Assembly (NCBI RefSeq): GCF_042477335.2
Contig: NC_091255.1
Span: forward strand, 28,436,501 to 28,500,500
Reading direction: 5' to 3'
Length of the DNA stretch: 64,000 nt
From: Ovis canadensis
Lineage: Eukaryota; Chordata; Mammalia; Artiodactyla; Bovidae
A model generated the notes under the pieces. It did no database searches and had not been told where the DNA came from. It was given only the letters and a program-made list of their open reading frames with translations. How positions within the stretch are numbered: the first letter of the stretch is position 1; every line of letters begins with the position of its first letter. Shown in pieces: positions 11,626-44,780 of this stretch. A program made the translations under genes and the position numbers.

Positions 11626-12829
11626 GGAGCCGGCAGAGTGAGGAGCCAGACGGCCATGCCAAGGCTGTGCCCACACCAGTCCCCTCCAAGTGTGGGGTTT
11701 TATCCTGCTCAGAGGCCTGGCCCCGCCTCCAGGAGGTGGGGAATCCCGGAGGAAAAGGAGCCTCGTGGGAATATGGGTGGGGCAACCCGGCTCCTCCGGG
11801 GCTTCACCAAAGAAGCTGGCCTCATCGCCCCATCCTCACACTTCAAACTCTGGCAGTCTATGTCTGAAATCCTGTACTTTATGAAAATCCTCCCATGGTT
11901 CCATCCAGAAAGGCAGGGATGCTCCCAGGGCTGCAGCTGCCCCTCCTGGGGTCTGCGGGGCCGGCTGCCTTCAGGCAAGACTGGGTGGAGTCCTTTCCCA
12001 CGACTGAGATGGGGCTGAGGAAGCTAGACAGGATGTGGAGGACGATGGGGACAGCAGATGAGCGGGAGTCACCCTCCCCTCAGCAGGACGGGGAGCAGAT
12101 GTCACTACCAGGTCACCCTCGGGTCTGCTTTAGAGCTTGGCCTGCTCCCCTGGCCCCCTAAGAGCCCAAATGGACTTCCTAGAGTCCAGGAACGTGGAAC
12201 CAGAGGAGGTTCCACAGGTACATTTCGGGGGGGGGTGTAGTTTAAGAAAGATGTTATTACAGTGTTCTCGTCCTTTGAAGTCTTCTGGGCCACTTTTCCA
12301 CAAGAGATGGGTGCATTTGAATTTCCTTTTGGTCCCTGCTCTTCCCTGTGTCTCCTGCCTCAGTGCCCTGCACCCCAGACCCAAGACAGAGATCTCAAAA
12401 CCCCATCATCATAGGGATAGGTTTGTGGGAGCACAGTGATCACCTTCCAGGATGGGCAGAAAAGCTAAGCCGCAGCCCACTACCTCCTGACCCCCTGCCC
12501 CTTCTAAGATCTGGGTCAGTGACAAGAAGCAAAACAAGCCCCAGGCTGGATAGGGTGGCTTGGTGACTCCTGTCATCCTTAAGAGGGGTTCAAGTCCCCG
12601 CTTAGCTGCTAGTGGGTTGTTGGGGACTGCTTGGTGCGGGAGGAAGGCTTGCACTCATGAGGCTCTCCCAACAGGTTTTCCAGCTCACTGAGAGTGCCTG
12701 AGCCCAACACAGGCTGGACACAAGGAGGATCTTCTCTGTTCTCTCCTCCAAGCCATCCTGACTGCCCGACTTCCCCTTCTTTACCCAGGCAAACCCCTGC
12801 CTCCTGCCTCTCTGCCTTGGTCAGGCCCA
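11626..12829. other. SEBOX upstream / VTN downstream interval
   Basis: GC-moderate DNA that looks single-copy, between the SEBOX start and the SINE downstream of VTN. It should hold the SEBOX 5' UTR and promoter, but I see no TATA box or start site I would defend. Confidence 0.4.
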
Positions 12830-12942
12830 GGAGTCCTTTTTTTTTTTCTTTTGGCCACACCACGTGGCACATGGGATTTTACATCCCCGACCAGGAACTG
12901 AACCCGTGCCCGTTTCTTAACCACTGGACTGCCAGGGAAGTC
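12830..12942 (-). repeat. CHR-type SINE
   Basis: Minus-strand copy between VTN and SEBOX: poly(T) at about 12837-12849, the core at 12885-12905 and GACTTCCCTGGCAGTCCAGT as its head. Confidence 0.85.
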
Positions 12943-12978
12943 TCAGGACAGTAGTCTTAAACTCAGGGTCAAGGGATC

Positions 12979-12984
12979 TTTATT
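12979..12984 (-). terminator. VTN: AATAAA, VTN poly(A) signal
   Basis: TTTATT on the plus strand, 62 bases beyond the VTN stop codon, consistent with vitronectin's short 3' UTR. Confidence 0.8.
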
Positions 12985-13045
12985 GAGCTGGAAGGAGGAT
13001 GCTGGAGTAGGGAGCAGCAGAGGCCAGCTGTCTGGACTCAGGCTG

Positions 13046-15788
13046 CTATGCATGGCCAGGGACTGGGCAGCCCAGCCAGTACTGGGCAATGGAGCGTGGG
13101 TAGGGAGGGATCACAGAGTCCACCCGCCGCGTGCGAAGGTTCACTCGGTAGTACTTGTCTGCAAGAGAGGTTGGGAGATGGGGTGTGAGACACAGCCTGC
13201 CCATCCTGCCCTAAGAAGACCTGGGTATCTCCTGGAAGGGTGAGTGAACATCCACCAGGCACCCGAGGACTCTGGCCTGCCTCGTCACCACTCAAGGGCT
13301 GTGGTCAGCCCCAGGGACCAGGGACAGCAGGAATGACCCAGCCAGACCAGCTACAGGGCGGGCAGGGGCTCCCACCTTCTGAGAAGAAGTAGACACTCTG
13401 GATGGGCTCACAGGTTGCAGGCACAAGCCAGTCCATCTCGTAGTTATCATAGTTGTCAGCTCCCAGGCCCAGCTCCTCGCTGGAGAACCAGGACAGCCAG
13501 GTGGACCGAAATCGCCGGTAGGGGTTCTGGCTGCGGCCGCGGCCGCGGCCTCGGCCACGGCTTCGGAGCGAGCGGTAACGTTTGCGATGGCGCCGCGCAG
13601 ACTTAGTCATCTTGGCCCGGGGGGAGCTGGGAGCTGAGCCTGAGATGTAGATGTGGCCGGCCATGGCCGCATCCAGTTTTCCCGGCAGACCAAACCAGTC
13701 GCGGCTGATGAGCTGGGGCTGTCCAGCACCACCTGCAGTGAGGAAGAAGTGAATGCAGAGCCTCGGTGGCCAAGGATGAGCTGTCTGCCTTGTCCAAGAA
13801 CAGCCATCAGGCTAGTGGCAGGGCCCCCCATCCCGGCCTTTCCCCTGGCTTCCCTCCACCGTAGCCCTCCCTGGTTGCCCCAGTCACAGCCCCTCCTTCT
13901 GCTGGCTGTGCTAGGCAAAGTCCAAAGTGTGGGGTCCAGGTGGAGGCAAGCCTCCTCCCACCAATGTCAACAGAAGCAAAGTCTGGCCTGAGCAACCTGA
14001 GCAAACAGCTTTTGATCGATTGCTGCACAATTGCAGCCTCTCAGGCTGGCCCAGCCCTCCCTCTACCTGGGGGCTCCCAGCCCCCTGCACCGGGAAGCAA
14101 GACTCACGCTCCCGCCCTCCCTCCGTACCAAAGGAACCGCCCCAGAAGAGAAGTCGGAAGATGTCCTCCCAGCTGTCCCGCTGCATCAGGGCAAAGTGTT
14201 TAAATGCGGCCGGCTGGGAGCTGCCTTCACACTCCTCTTGACTGGGCTGCTGCTGGAACACATATTCCCAGTAGTGGTTGCCTGGGGAGGGGTGGCCATG
14301 AGCAAGACGAAAGCCCCAAGACTGTGGGAGTTGGGAGCTCCGGTGGGGGTTGGGAGTAGGGGAGGTGGGGTGTGGAGGGGAGGTGGGGGATAAACACAGG
14401 CTCATCCCAAGTGAAGTGTGGAAGAAACCCAAGACTGCTCCACTGTCTCCACACCCTCCCGCCCACCCCTGAGTACCCTTGAAGAAGTAGACTCGCTCCC
14501 TGCCGTTGTAGCTGTGAGCGGGGAGGGCCAAGGCTGCGTCCACGTCATCCGGAATACCCTTGAAGCCATCCGAAATGTTTCGGGGGAAGTCAGGTTCCAG
14601 GACACCATCCTCAAAGCGCCAGTACAGACTACCCTAAGGGGTTGGGGAGGAGAAGAGGGTAGGCAGGCAGTTGGCTGTGCACAGAGGTGCAGAATCCCCC
14701 ACTCAAGGTGGGCAGCTCTAGTTCCAGGCTTGTTGCTCAGAAGCTGGAGCCTTGGGCTTTTGTGTGCTCACAGAGCCCCAGCCAGGGACCACAGGCCCAA
14801 ATCCAGCCTTCTTGCCCACGCTGGTCCTGGGCAAGGCTGCTCTCAACCTCTACCCAGATACTCTCAACCCTGACCCACAGCCCCCTGGGCCTGGCACCTT
14901 GAAGAGGTACGTCTTTCCCTGACAGTTGAACCGGGTGAAGGCGGCATCAATGGGCCCCTCAATGCCCCAGACATCTCGGATGAGTTTGGGGTATCCAGGC
15001 CTCACTGCCTTTTCATCCAGCTCATAGCAGTACAGCCCTGGAGGGAGGGATATTGTGTGAGGGGGGATGCCCTGGGACAGACCCCTACCCCCAAGTCCCC
15101 CCTTGAGTCACCTCGGAAGGCAAAGAGGGAACCATTCTTGAGGTCGGTGAAGGCATCAAAGGGTTTCCCACTGCACGTTTCCTCCTCTGCTGGGGACTCA
15201 GAGGTCCCTAGGTCACTGGTCCCCAGCCCAGGGTCTGAGTCTCCCCGCCCAGGTGATGGGGCCTCTTTCTCAGGGTTGAGAACCGGTGCCTGGACAGGAA
15301 TCTCGGCCTGCAGAACAGGGGCCAGGGTGGGGCTCTCGGACTGTGCTTCCACGCTGCGGTTGACCGTCTGCACCTCGCCGTAGTCATAGGTCCCGTACTC
15401 ATCTTCTGGCAGATGGAACACATCCCCACGAGTCACTGCGGGCAGAGAGCGTGGCAGTGAGTCTCCAGCTGCACCGGGGACCCCAGGCCCACCCAGCCGC
15501 TCTGCACGCACCTTGGGGCTTGCACTCGGCCATGAAGTCGGCACAGCAGCTCTGGTAGTAAGAACAGAGCTCGTCACACTGACACTTCCTGGTGGCGTTG
15601 AAGCCCTCGGTGCAGCGGCCCTTGCAGGACTCTGTGAGGAGCCAGTGTCAGCTGGCACAGCCAAGCCCAGGCTACCCTTTCCCACCCTACCTTGACCCCA
15701 ATGGCCAACAACACCCTCCCGCACCTTGGTCAGCCACAACAACCCACGCCAGCAGGGCCAGCATCAGAAGGGGCCTTAGGGATGTCAT
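13046..15788 (-). CDS. VTN: Vitronectin, complete
   Basis: Eight coding exons on the minus strand: 15788-15725, 15631-15512, 15435-15112, 15037-14898, 14633-14477, 14281-14129, 13732-13376, 13158-13046. Sum 1428 nt, 475 aa (human 478). Residues 1-19 are a signal peptide. The somatomedin B domain has all eight cysteines, followed by the integrin site RGD at 64-66 (15422-15430). A Pro/Glu-rich linker, hemopexin-like repeats and a basic heparin-binding stretch in exon 7 (RRHRKRYRSLRSRGRGRGR) follow; the protein ends LGCPVPGHA. Secreted plasma and matrix adhesion protein that binds integrins, PAI-1, uPAR and the terminal complement complex. Odd points: a second RGD at 125-127 and an NAT sequon at Asn33 inside somatomedin B; other sequons are at Asn87, Asn162 and Asn235. 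The exon 5 donor is the weak-looking GTACTC. Exon 7 carries a CG-rich RG-codon run (about 13530-13560). Confidence 0.97.
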
Positions 15789-15934
15789 GGCAGGGCCTCC
15801 GGCCTCGAGCCTGGTGAACTAGGTTCCCGTGGTCTCTGCTTTGATGCCTGAGAAAAGGAGGAAGCGGAGAGACACGGAGTGGAAGTGGGGGAACCAGAGA
15901 AGAGGAGCTCCCTTTTCTACTGCTCTGTTTGCTC
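15789..15934 (-). other. VTN: VTN 5' UTR
   Basis: Upstream of the ATG the minus strand matches the remembered human VTN leader: it contains CTCAGGCATCAAAGCAGAG and begins near GAGCAAACAGAGCAG (15934-15920). The transcription start is therefore probably near 15934; I see no clear TATA box. Confidence 0.6.
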
Positions 15935-16079
15935 CACCTCCAGCCCAGCCCCCAGTGCCCCGACCCCAGAGGTTATGCAGCAAAGGGTCATGTTCCTAGA
16001 ACTGTGGGTCTGGGACAGCTACGAACAGGATCCTTGCCAAGTTCAGGGACCTCTCTGAAGAGGACTAGCGCAGTGAGCC

Positions 16080-16200
16080 TGGAGTGCAGAAAGAAGTCCC
16101 ACTCTGCTGATCCACTGGCCGTGTGACCTTGGGCAAACTGCTTTACCCGCCTTAGTTCTCTTTTTAGGCAAATGAGACTAATCATATTTGCCTCATAGGG
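16080..16200 (-). repeat. MIR SINE (probable)
   Basis: CCGTGTGACCTTGGGCAAAC, then a C/T-rich stretch and AAATGAGACTAATCATA match the MIR core in reverse orientation. The rest of 15935-16502 holds no recognised gene. Confidence 0.55.
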
Positions 16201-16504
16201 TGTTGGGAGCTAAAGCCGACAAGAAGTCCAACTCCTGGAGCAGCTCCAACTTCATTCTACTGCAGTAGTTATTGATCTGTGATCTGTTTGACGAAGCACA
16301 CTCCTGGCTGGGTAGTTCACTCACCCCATGTGTATTTAAGACAGTGGAAGAGGGGGTAGGAGCTGGGGAATTTTTTTTTTTAATCATAAAAGAACAAAGT
16401 TTTCATTTCTGGGTTCATCTCTAGGGTACATTGATTTCCCCAGGCCGGTCTTCTCAGCACAGTCCTTTGGGTGAATATTAACCCTTTGGAGTGGATAAGA
16501 TTCC

Positions 16505-16773
16505 TGCTGCTGCTGCTGCTAGATCGCTTCATTCATGTCCGACTCTGTGCGACCCCATAGATGGCAGCCCACCAGGTTCCACTGTCCCTGGGATTCTCCA
16601 GGCAAGGACATTGGAGTGGGTTGCCATTGCCTTCTCCAATGCATGAAAGTGAAAAGTGAAAGTGAAGTCGCTCAGTTGTGTCTGACTCTTCAGACCCCAA
16701 GGACTGCAGCCCACCAGGCTCCTCCGTCCATGGGATTTTCTAGGCAAGAGTACTGGAGTGGGGTGCCATTGCC
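16505..16773 (-). repeat. Bov-A2 SINE (dimer)
   Basis: Two BovB-tail-derived monomers in tandem on the minus strand, joined by AAAGTGAAAAGTGAAAGTGA, with the (CTG)n tail at 16505-16520. A typical Bov-A2 structure. Confidence 0.88.
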
Positions 16774-17039
16774 TGAGTCCTTTACTAATTTACTGCTTCT
16801 CAGCAGTAAATTTCCATTCTCCAACCTCATCCTTTCCCATAGGTAACAATTTTGATCCTGTTCCCCACACTTTTTGGCTCTAGTGAGAAATAAGATCCCT
16901 CTACCCAGAAAATGTTCACTTGGCACAGTATGCCTGATTTCATGCCCACTTTGAGGGGTCTGTGGACCTCCTCAAGTTTTCCCACCACCTGGAGGAAGTT
17001 GTTCTCAGAGATTTCACTGATTTTTTTCTGTTCTGTAAT

Positions 17040-17641
17040 AGATGGGAAAACAGTGGAAACAGTGGCTGACTTCATTTTTCTGGGCTCCAAAATCACTGCA
17101 GATGGTGATTGCAGCCATGAAATGAAAAGACACTTACTCCTTGGAAGGAAAGTTATGACCAACCTAGATAGCATATTAAAAAGCAGAGACATTTCTTTGT
17201 CAACAAAGATCCATCTAATCAAGGCTATGGTTTTTCCAGTGGTCATGTAGGGATGTGAGAGTTGGACTGTGAAGAAAGCTGAGCACCGAAGAATTGATGC
17301 TTTTGAACTGTGGTGTTGGAGAAGACTCTTGAGAGTCCCTTGGACTGCAAGGAGATCCAACCAATCCATCCTAAAGGAGATCAGTCCTGGGTGTTCATTG
17401 GAAGGACTGATGTTGAAGCTGAAACTCCAATGTGACTCGTTGGAAAAGACCCTGATGCTGGGAAAGATTGAGGGCAGAAGGTGAAGGGGATGGCAGAGGA
17501 TGAGATAGTCGGATGGTATCACCGACTCAATGGACATGGGTTTGGGTGGACTCTGGGAGTTGGTGATGGACAGGGAGGCTTGGCGTGCTGTGGTTCATGG
17601 GGTCACAAAGAGTCGGACACGACTGAGCGACTGAACTGAAC
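17040..17641 (+). mobile_element. BovB LINE 3' fragment
   Basis: About the last 600 bases of BovB: encodes remnants of [40 protein letters not shown] and [17 protein letters not shown], and ends ACTGAACTGAACT. A short internal deletion removes part of the LKLQYFDH region. Confidence 0.92.
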
Positions 17642-17832
17642 TAAGTCAGAGGGGAAAAGACCCTGATGCTGGGAAAGATTGAAAGCAGGAGAAAGGGTGA
17701 CAGAGGATGAGATGATTAGATAGCATCAACAACTCAGTGGACGTAAACTTGAGCATACTCTGGGAGATGGCGGAGGACAGAGGCATCTGGCATGCTGCAG
17801 TCCATGGGGTTGCAAAGATCCTCACACTTAGC
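17642..17832 (+). mobile_element. Second, partial BovB 3' tail directly downstream
   Basis: Repeats the last ~190 bases of BovB from GGAAAAGACCCTGATGCTGG onward, more diverged, ending near AGCAATTGAACAACAACAA. It follows the previous fragment without spacer, so it looks like a partial tandem copy or an independent neighbouring insertion. Confidence 0.8.
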
Positions 17833-18075
17833 AATTGAACAACAACAAATCAGAGGGGAGTGTGCCTTTGGGCAATCTTCTCTATGGACCTCAGTCTGTT
17901 TGGCTGTTAAATGGGAGCACTAATTCCTACCTGGTAGGCATGATGAAGACTTAACTGAGAAACAAGCGTAAGTTATCTCAAGAAATGTTATTATGATTGC
18001 ATTAGCCGTTAGTAGGGCAAGGGCACACTTAGCCTTGTTCCCCTCACAGTCTAGTGTCATTCCAGCGTAAAACGG

Positions 18076-18140
18076 GCGACAGAGGATGAGATGGTTAGAT
18101 AGCATCACCGACTGAGTGGACATAAATTTGAGTCTACTCC
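18076..18140 (+). mobile_element. Short third BovB tail fragment
   Basis: Only ~65 bases, from CGACAGAGGATGAGATGGTT to TTTGAGTCTACTCC. It shares AGATAGCATCA and the following diverged positions with the copy at 17642-17832 more closely than with the main BovB copies here. It ends where the SARM1 CpG-rich region begins. Confidence 0.7.
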
Positions 18141-18633
18141 GCCCCTCCACCTCTGAACCCCGTAGAGGGGGTAGAGAACACGACGGCGAGGCTTGGCCAG
18201 GATGTGGAAGTGACTGGGGAAGACTTGCGGGTGGGGCTACGCAGGCGGCAGGGGAGGAGCCCCGGAAGACTCAGAGGAGGGGTGTCGGCTCGCGGTCCGC
18301 CGCTTCTCAGGGGTGGGGCTGCTGCAGAGCATCTCAGCGAACCTAACAGGAACTGGAGCCACTCTTTGTTCTAGTTGCTGCTTCCTAAACCCTCCCGCGC
18401 CTGGGTCCAATTTCCTAGCCTTTCCCGCTCTCTCCTCCCGCCTGTCCCCGACAGCTGGGCCCTGCGTCCCCCACCACAACCTCTTAGTCCCAGATCCTGC
18501 TTTCACCCTTTCCCCAAACTTCTGTTCGGTGCCCTTGCCTGGTCCCCTTCTCTCCACCCTCCCTCCTGCATCTCGGTCGCCCCGCCGGGCCCCGCCCCTC
18601 CAGACAGGGGATGTTCCCCGCAGCCCCGCGCCC

Positions 18634-40451
<21,818 letters not shown>

Positions 40452-43400
40452 CCCCCATTTCCGCCATGCCCCCCATTTCCATCATCCTCCCCACCCCAGT
40501 GGAACAGCCCCTCAAACTGGCCTCCCTGGGCTGACGCAGCCTGGGCTCTTCTCAGGAAATGGCTAACTCCCCTGCCCTCATGGTCCACCTCAAACCCAAC
40601 GTCCTCAGTATCTGCAAAGAGAAGGGAAGCCAGGCCCTGGGGGTGCTAAGACCTCCCCCAGGCCCTTGCCCTCAGTTCCTGTCTTGAGTGTGGAAGGGTC
40701 ACTGCTCAGCTCTGAGGAGGTTCTGGAGGAGGAGGGTTTGCTGTGTGTTAACCGTTCCTGCCCTGCCAACAGCCGGCTTGCGTGGAGTGAAGGCAGGCAA
40801 ACTCCAGCAGGGGTTAGTGCCTTGGCCACCCTTCTCCACCAAGCAAGGGCTTGGGCCCGGGAGCCAGCCAGGGATGAGAGGCCAGCCATGGTCTCCACTG
40901 AGAGTGTGCCTGGCCCCTGCGCTCACCACTTCCTACCGCCTGTGGCCTTGCCTCATAACCACTTAGTGCCCGTAGCTAGCCTGACCTGACCCCAGGTCCC
41001 CTCCCAGCCTTCCTAATGTGCAGCCTCCTTTGCCACACCTGGGGTCAGGGTGACAGCGAGCTGGCCCTCACTCAGGCTGGTCAGCAGCTGTGGCCTGTGC
41101 TCACGGGTGCAATGGGAGCTCCTGCTTGGGCCTGAGCAGGGGAGGCTGCATCTCAGAGTGCAGCTAGCCAACCTATTATGCCTTGGTGCTGTGTGCCAGG
41201 CCTCTGCCCAGCCTGGCTCAGCCCCCCATCCACCCACCAAAGGCTGCTCACCACCCACTGACTCAGGGAAGTGGAGTGAGGCAGCTCCGTGGGGCAGCAG
41301 CAGTAGCCTGGGCAGAACCTGTAGCTCCCCCAGGTGTGAACCCACTGCCCCCCAGGAGGGGAGAGGCAGGGCAGGTGAGGAGAGGCAAGATCCTGAAGAA
41401 GGGGGGATTTTGTTAAAATTCCATTCAGGACACCTGGGGTGGGGCCCGAGTTCCTGCATTCCTCATGAACTCCCCGGTAGGCTAAAGCTGGTGACCAAGG
41501 AATGACACTCAGTACCTTAGGCAGCCAGGCTCTAAGTCCTCACAGATGTCAATCATTTCCCTGACACTTCACCCCCTGGCCTCTAATCACCAGGGCAACC
41601 TTACCTGGTATCATCTCTGTCTGACAGAGAAGGAACTGAATGATGTGCCCAGTGTCCCAAGTCACCAGAGACGCAGACCAGGCCTCCTGGCATCCCGTCC
41701 ATGGCCAGGGGCCCTGCTCTCTTGAGAATTATCCAGGAGGCTGCATCCCGGGCGGGGCTGTTGCTCTACAGAACGGCCGGCTTCCCTCTTGCCCCCAGGA
41801 CTCTAGCCATGGGGGACAGGCTTTCACAACAGACACCTGACCCAGAGGCTGTAAAGAAATAACCGAGCAGAAGTGTCCCTCGGCCCCTTTCTCCACCAGG
41901 GGTAGAGAGTATCTCCTGCCAATAAATGCAGGCTCCAGCTAATGGGCTCGGCGGGCACCGGCCCAGCCCCTCCCCTCCCAAGGGCAGTGGGTTCACAACT
42001 GGCTCAGGTCCCAGAGCTGCCTCCCACAGATGCAAGCTAGGCCCCTCAGAGCTCCCCAGCCACATCTGCACAGTCAAAGGTCTCGCCCCAGGCTTGGAAC
42101 TCCTTCCTTCCACTCCCCTCCCTGCCAGACACACTAGCCAGTCCTCTGAGTGCCCTTCACCCTTTCTCCTTCATGCTTCATGAATGCCCACCAGTGTCAG
42201 GCCCTGGACAGGACGGTACGGAGGCAGACCGGATGTTGCCCCCAAGAGCAGAGGCAGTAACAATATAATGTGATGAGTCTCCTCCAGAGAAGGCCTTGTC
42301 TTCTTGTTCCCCATCAGTTCCACTCTCTCGGGAGGCCCCTCACCAGCAGTACTCTGAGAGGTTGCCCAGCACACCCTCTACTGCCTGCCTCCTCTCTCTG
42401 GGGAATCAGAGCCCAGCCTCCAGGCCCTGCTGGAGCAGCTGAAATAAAAACCCTCGCTCTGCCAGGCCAGTGCATTCAGGGGCCTGCCTCCCTCGCCATA
42501 ACCAACCACTGCCCCAATCGCAGCCAGGGCGGGCACCTTGGCCCTCACCATCCACCTAGGCCTGGCCTCACAGAGCCTCTCCTGAGACAGAGGGCTGAGA
42601 AACAGCCTTCCCCCACCCCCAGCCTGCTCTGACATTGTTTTGAAGGGTCAGAGTTTTCTGCTTGGATGGGCTGTAACTGCTACCCCCACTATGGGGCTGA
42701 GTCAGCCTCACCCCATCCCACCCCTCTCCGAGACCAAGACCTTGCTCATGACCAAGAAACACTCAAAAGTCAAAAGTCCAGCTCCAACTCATTTAGCCTT
42801 CCTGGGGCCCCACAAATAGAGGCATTCTATTTTAGAATGTATGAGGTAGGAAGGATCTAAGAACAATATTTAATCTAGTGTTTCCTAACTTGTCGAATCA
42901 TGACCAACAATTGGGGGGTGTCGCTGAGCTAGCCCTTCACAGAAGGCCACATACGAGTCAGAGGCAGTACCTGGAGTAGATCCCAGGCCTGAGGTCAACC
43001 CAGAGCCTTTTTGCCTACATCCACACCGCTGGGCCAGGAGAGGGGCCTCTCCTCACTTGATCTCACGACAGGGGACAGTGACATGGGAATCTGGTAACAG
43101 GCCACAACTGACCTTGGTTTGCCTTGGGCCACCCCCATTTTACCTGCGTGATTTCTAACCAGGAAACTGGCTGGCAGAGCACGTGAGAGAGAATGAGGGC
43201 GGGAATACCAGCAGGGGACTATGCCCTGTGGCCAATTCTGTTTTGAAGAGTCAGGTGTTAATCTGATTTGCTTGGAGGTTTATGGTCCTCATCAAAGCCA
43301 GTGCCTTAAGACCCAATCTGATTCTGCCTTTCAATTTCAGGCTTCCCTAACGCCCTAGAAATGGGCCTCACATTCTCTGGGACTTGGGCCTCCTGAACCA

Positions 43401-43875
43401 TATGGGGAGGCTGGGCCCATCTCCAGGTTCCTGTTGACCTATAGGTACCAAGGGAGGGTGTCAGCACATGGCCCTGCTGAAATGCCTAGAGATGGGGGGT
43501 GTTAGAGAGCTGAGTGGTAGCAAAAATTGATTCTGCTTGGGCTGGTGTAGCCAGGAAGACTGGGACAGGTGCCTTCAGGGAGTGGATCTCTGACCCTGAG
43601 GAATGAGCAGCCAGGGCTCTGCCCAGAGCTTCTCCACTGGCCTGATGCAAGCGTGCCAGCGCTTTGCCTCCCAGAAGCTCAGAAGACAATGGGCAGTCAG
43701 ATGAGGACTGAGCCAGCTGTGCCCAGTACCAATCTCATGGCAACTCTGGGGGCTCCTGTCCCTTCCAGAAGCTGCTGCTGTCTGGTCTATGGTGGGCAAA
43801 CTGGGAAAACAAGGCCCCATAGCCTAATGCCATGGGGGAGCCAGGAAGTTCATTTCAGAGTGGTTATACTAATTT
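40452..43875. other. Convergent 3' UTR interval of SARM1 and SLC46A1
   Basis: No further coding signal. Both genes have long 3' UTRs in human that overlap tail to tail (recalled). Possible SARM1 poly(A) signals are AATAAA at 41921-41926 and 42443-42448; for SLC46A1 on the minus strand I find only the variant ATTAAA at 42869-42874. The interval is almost free of SINEs, unlike its surroundings, which fits long UTRs. Confidence 0.5.
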
Positions 43876-44272
43876 ACGAAGAAAGCTGAGTGCCGAAGAA
43901 TTGATGCTTTTGAACTATGGTATTGGAGAAGACTCTTGAGAGTCCCTTGGACTGCAAGGAGATCCAACCAGTCCATCCTAAAGGAGATCGGTCCTGGGAT
44001 TTCTTTGGAAGGACTGATGCTAAAGCTGAAACTCTAGTACTTTGGCCACTTCATGCGAAGAGTTGACTCATTGGAAAAGACTCTGATGCTGGAAGGGATT
44101 GGGGGCAGGAGGAGGGGACGACAGAGGATGAGATGGCTGGATGGCATCACGGACTCGATGGACGTGAGTCTGAGTGAACTCCAGGAGTTGGTGATGGACA
44201 GGGAGGCCTGGTGTGCTGCAGTTCATGGGGCTGCAAAGAGTCTGACACGACTGAGCAACTGAACTGAACTGA
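43876..44272 (+). mobile_element. BovB LINE 3' fragment
   Basis: GAAAGCTGAGTGCCGAAGAA to the ACTGAACTGAACTGA end; encodes broken remnants of the BovB C-terminus ([20 protein letters not shown]). It lies antisense inside the presumed SLC46A1 3' UTR. Confidence 0.92.
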
Positions 44273-44780
44273 TGATGATTGGCACTGCTAAGCCCAGCAG
44301 ATTAATTCCCACCCAGAAACAGCAGCATTCTCCCTCCAGGGGACACCAAGTCCCTCCCCCAAAGGTACCATATTCATCACTAAGGAGTGATGAATTGAAC
44401 ACTCTGAGCTGCCCAGTTTGTGCTGGAAGCAGAGGTGCCAGCCCTCAGGCTTCAACTGGTCCCTCCGTCAGGACCTCTCCCCTCCCCTGGAGGGTTCTGT
44501 GTGATTCATGGCCTAAAGGGTAAACAGACCCCTGTTCCAAACAGGGGCTCCCCCACCACCTGCCCTGAGTAGATGACAATTCAAGATCTGGGAGTCATAC
44601 GCTGGCACTGCTGTGGATGAGGCAGGGGCCTTGGTCCAGGTTGACCATTCTGTCCAAGGTGAACATGGCCCTTTGGGGGGATTTGCCGCTATGCTAAGGG
44701 CTGGGATCCAGATGCATCTCCTTCCAGTTGGTCAGCACTCACGTTGCTCCTCTTGCCCTCTGTCCTTGGGTCCAGGCAGA
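44273..44780 (-). other. SLC46A1: SLC46A1 proximal 3' UTR
   Basis: Sequence directly after the SLC46A1 stop on the minus strand, with no repeat recognised. No canonical AATAAA on that strand here, so the transcript must run on. Confidence 0.5.

Noticed and set aside
11385-11867. 160-codon plus-strand frame near SEBOX
   Set aside because: Antisense to SEBOX exon 2 and GC-rich flank; low-complexity Pro/Ser-rich translation.
42421-42460. CpG/AATAAA region as a separate small gene end
   Set aside because: More simply explained as part of the SARM1 3' UTR; no reading frame or splice signals nearby.
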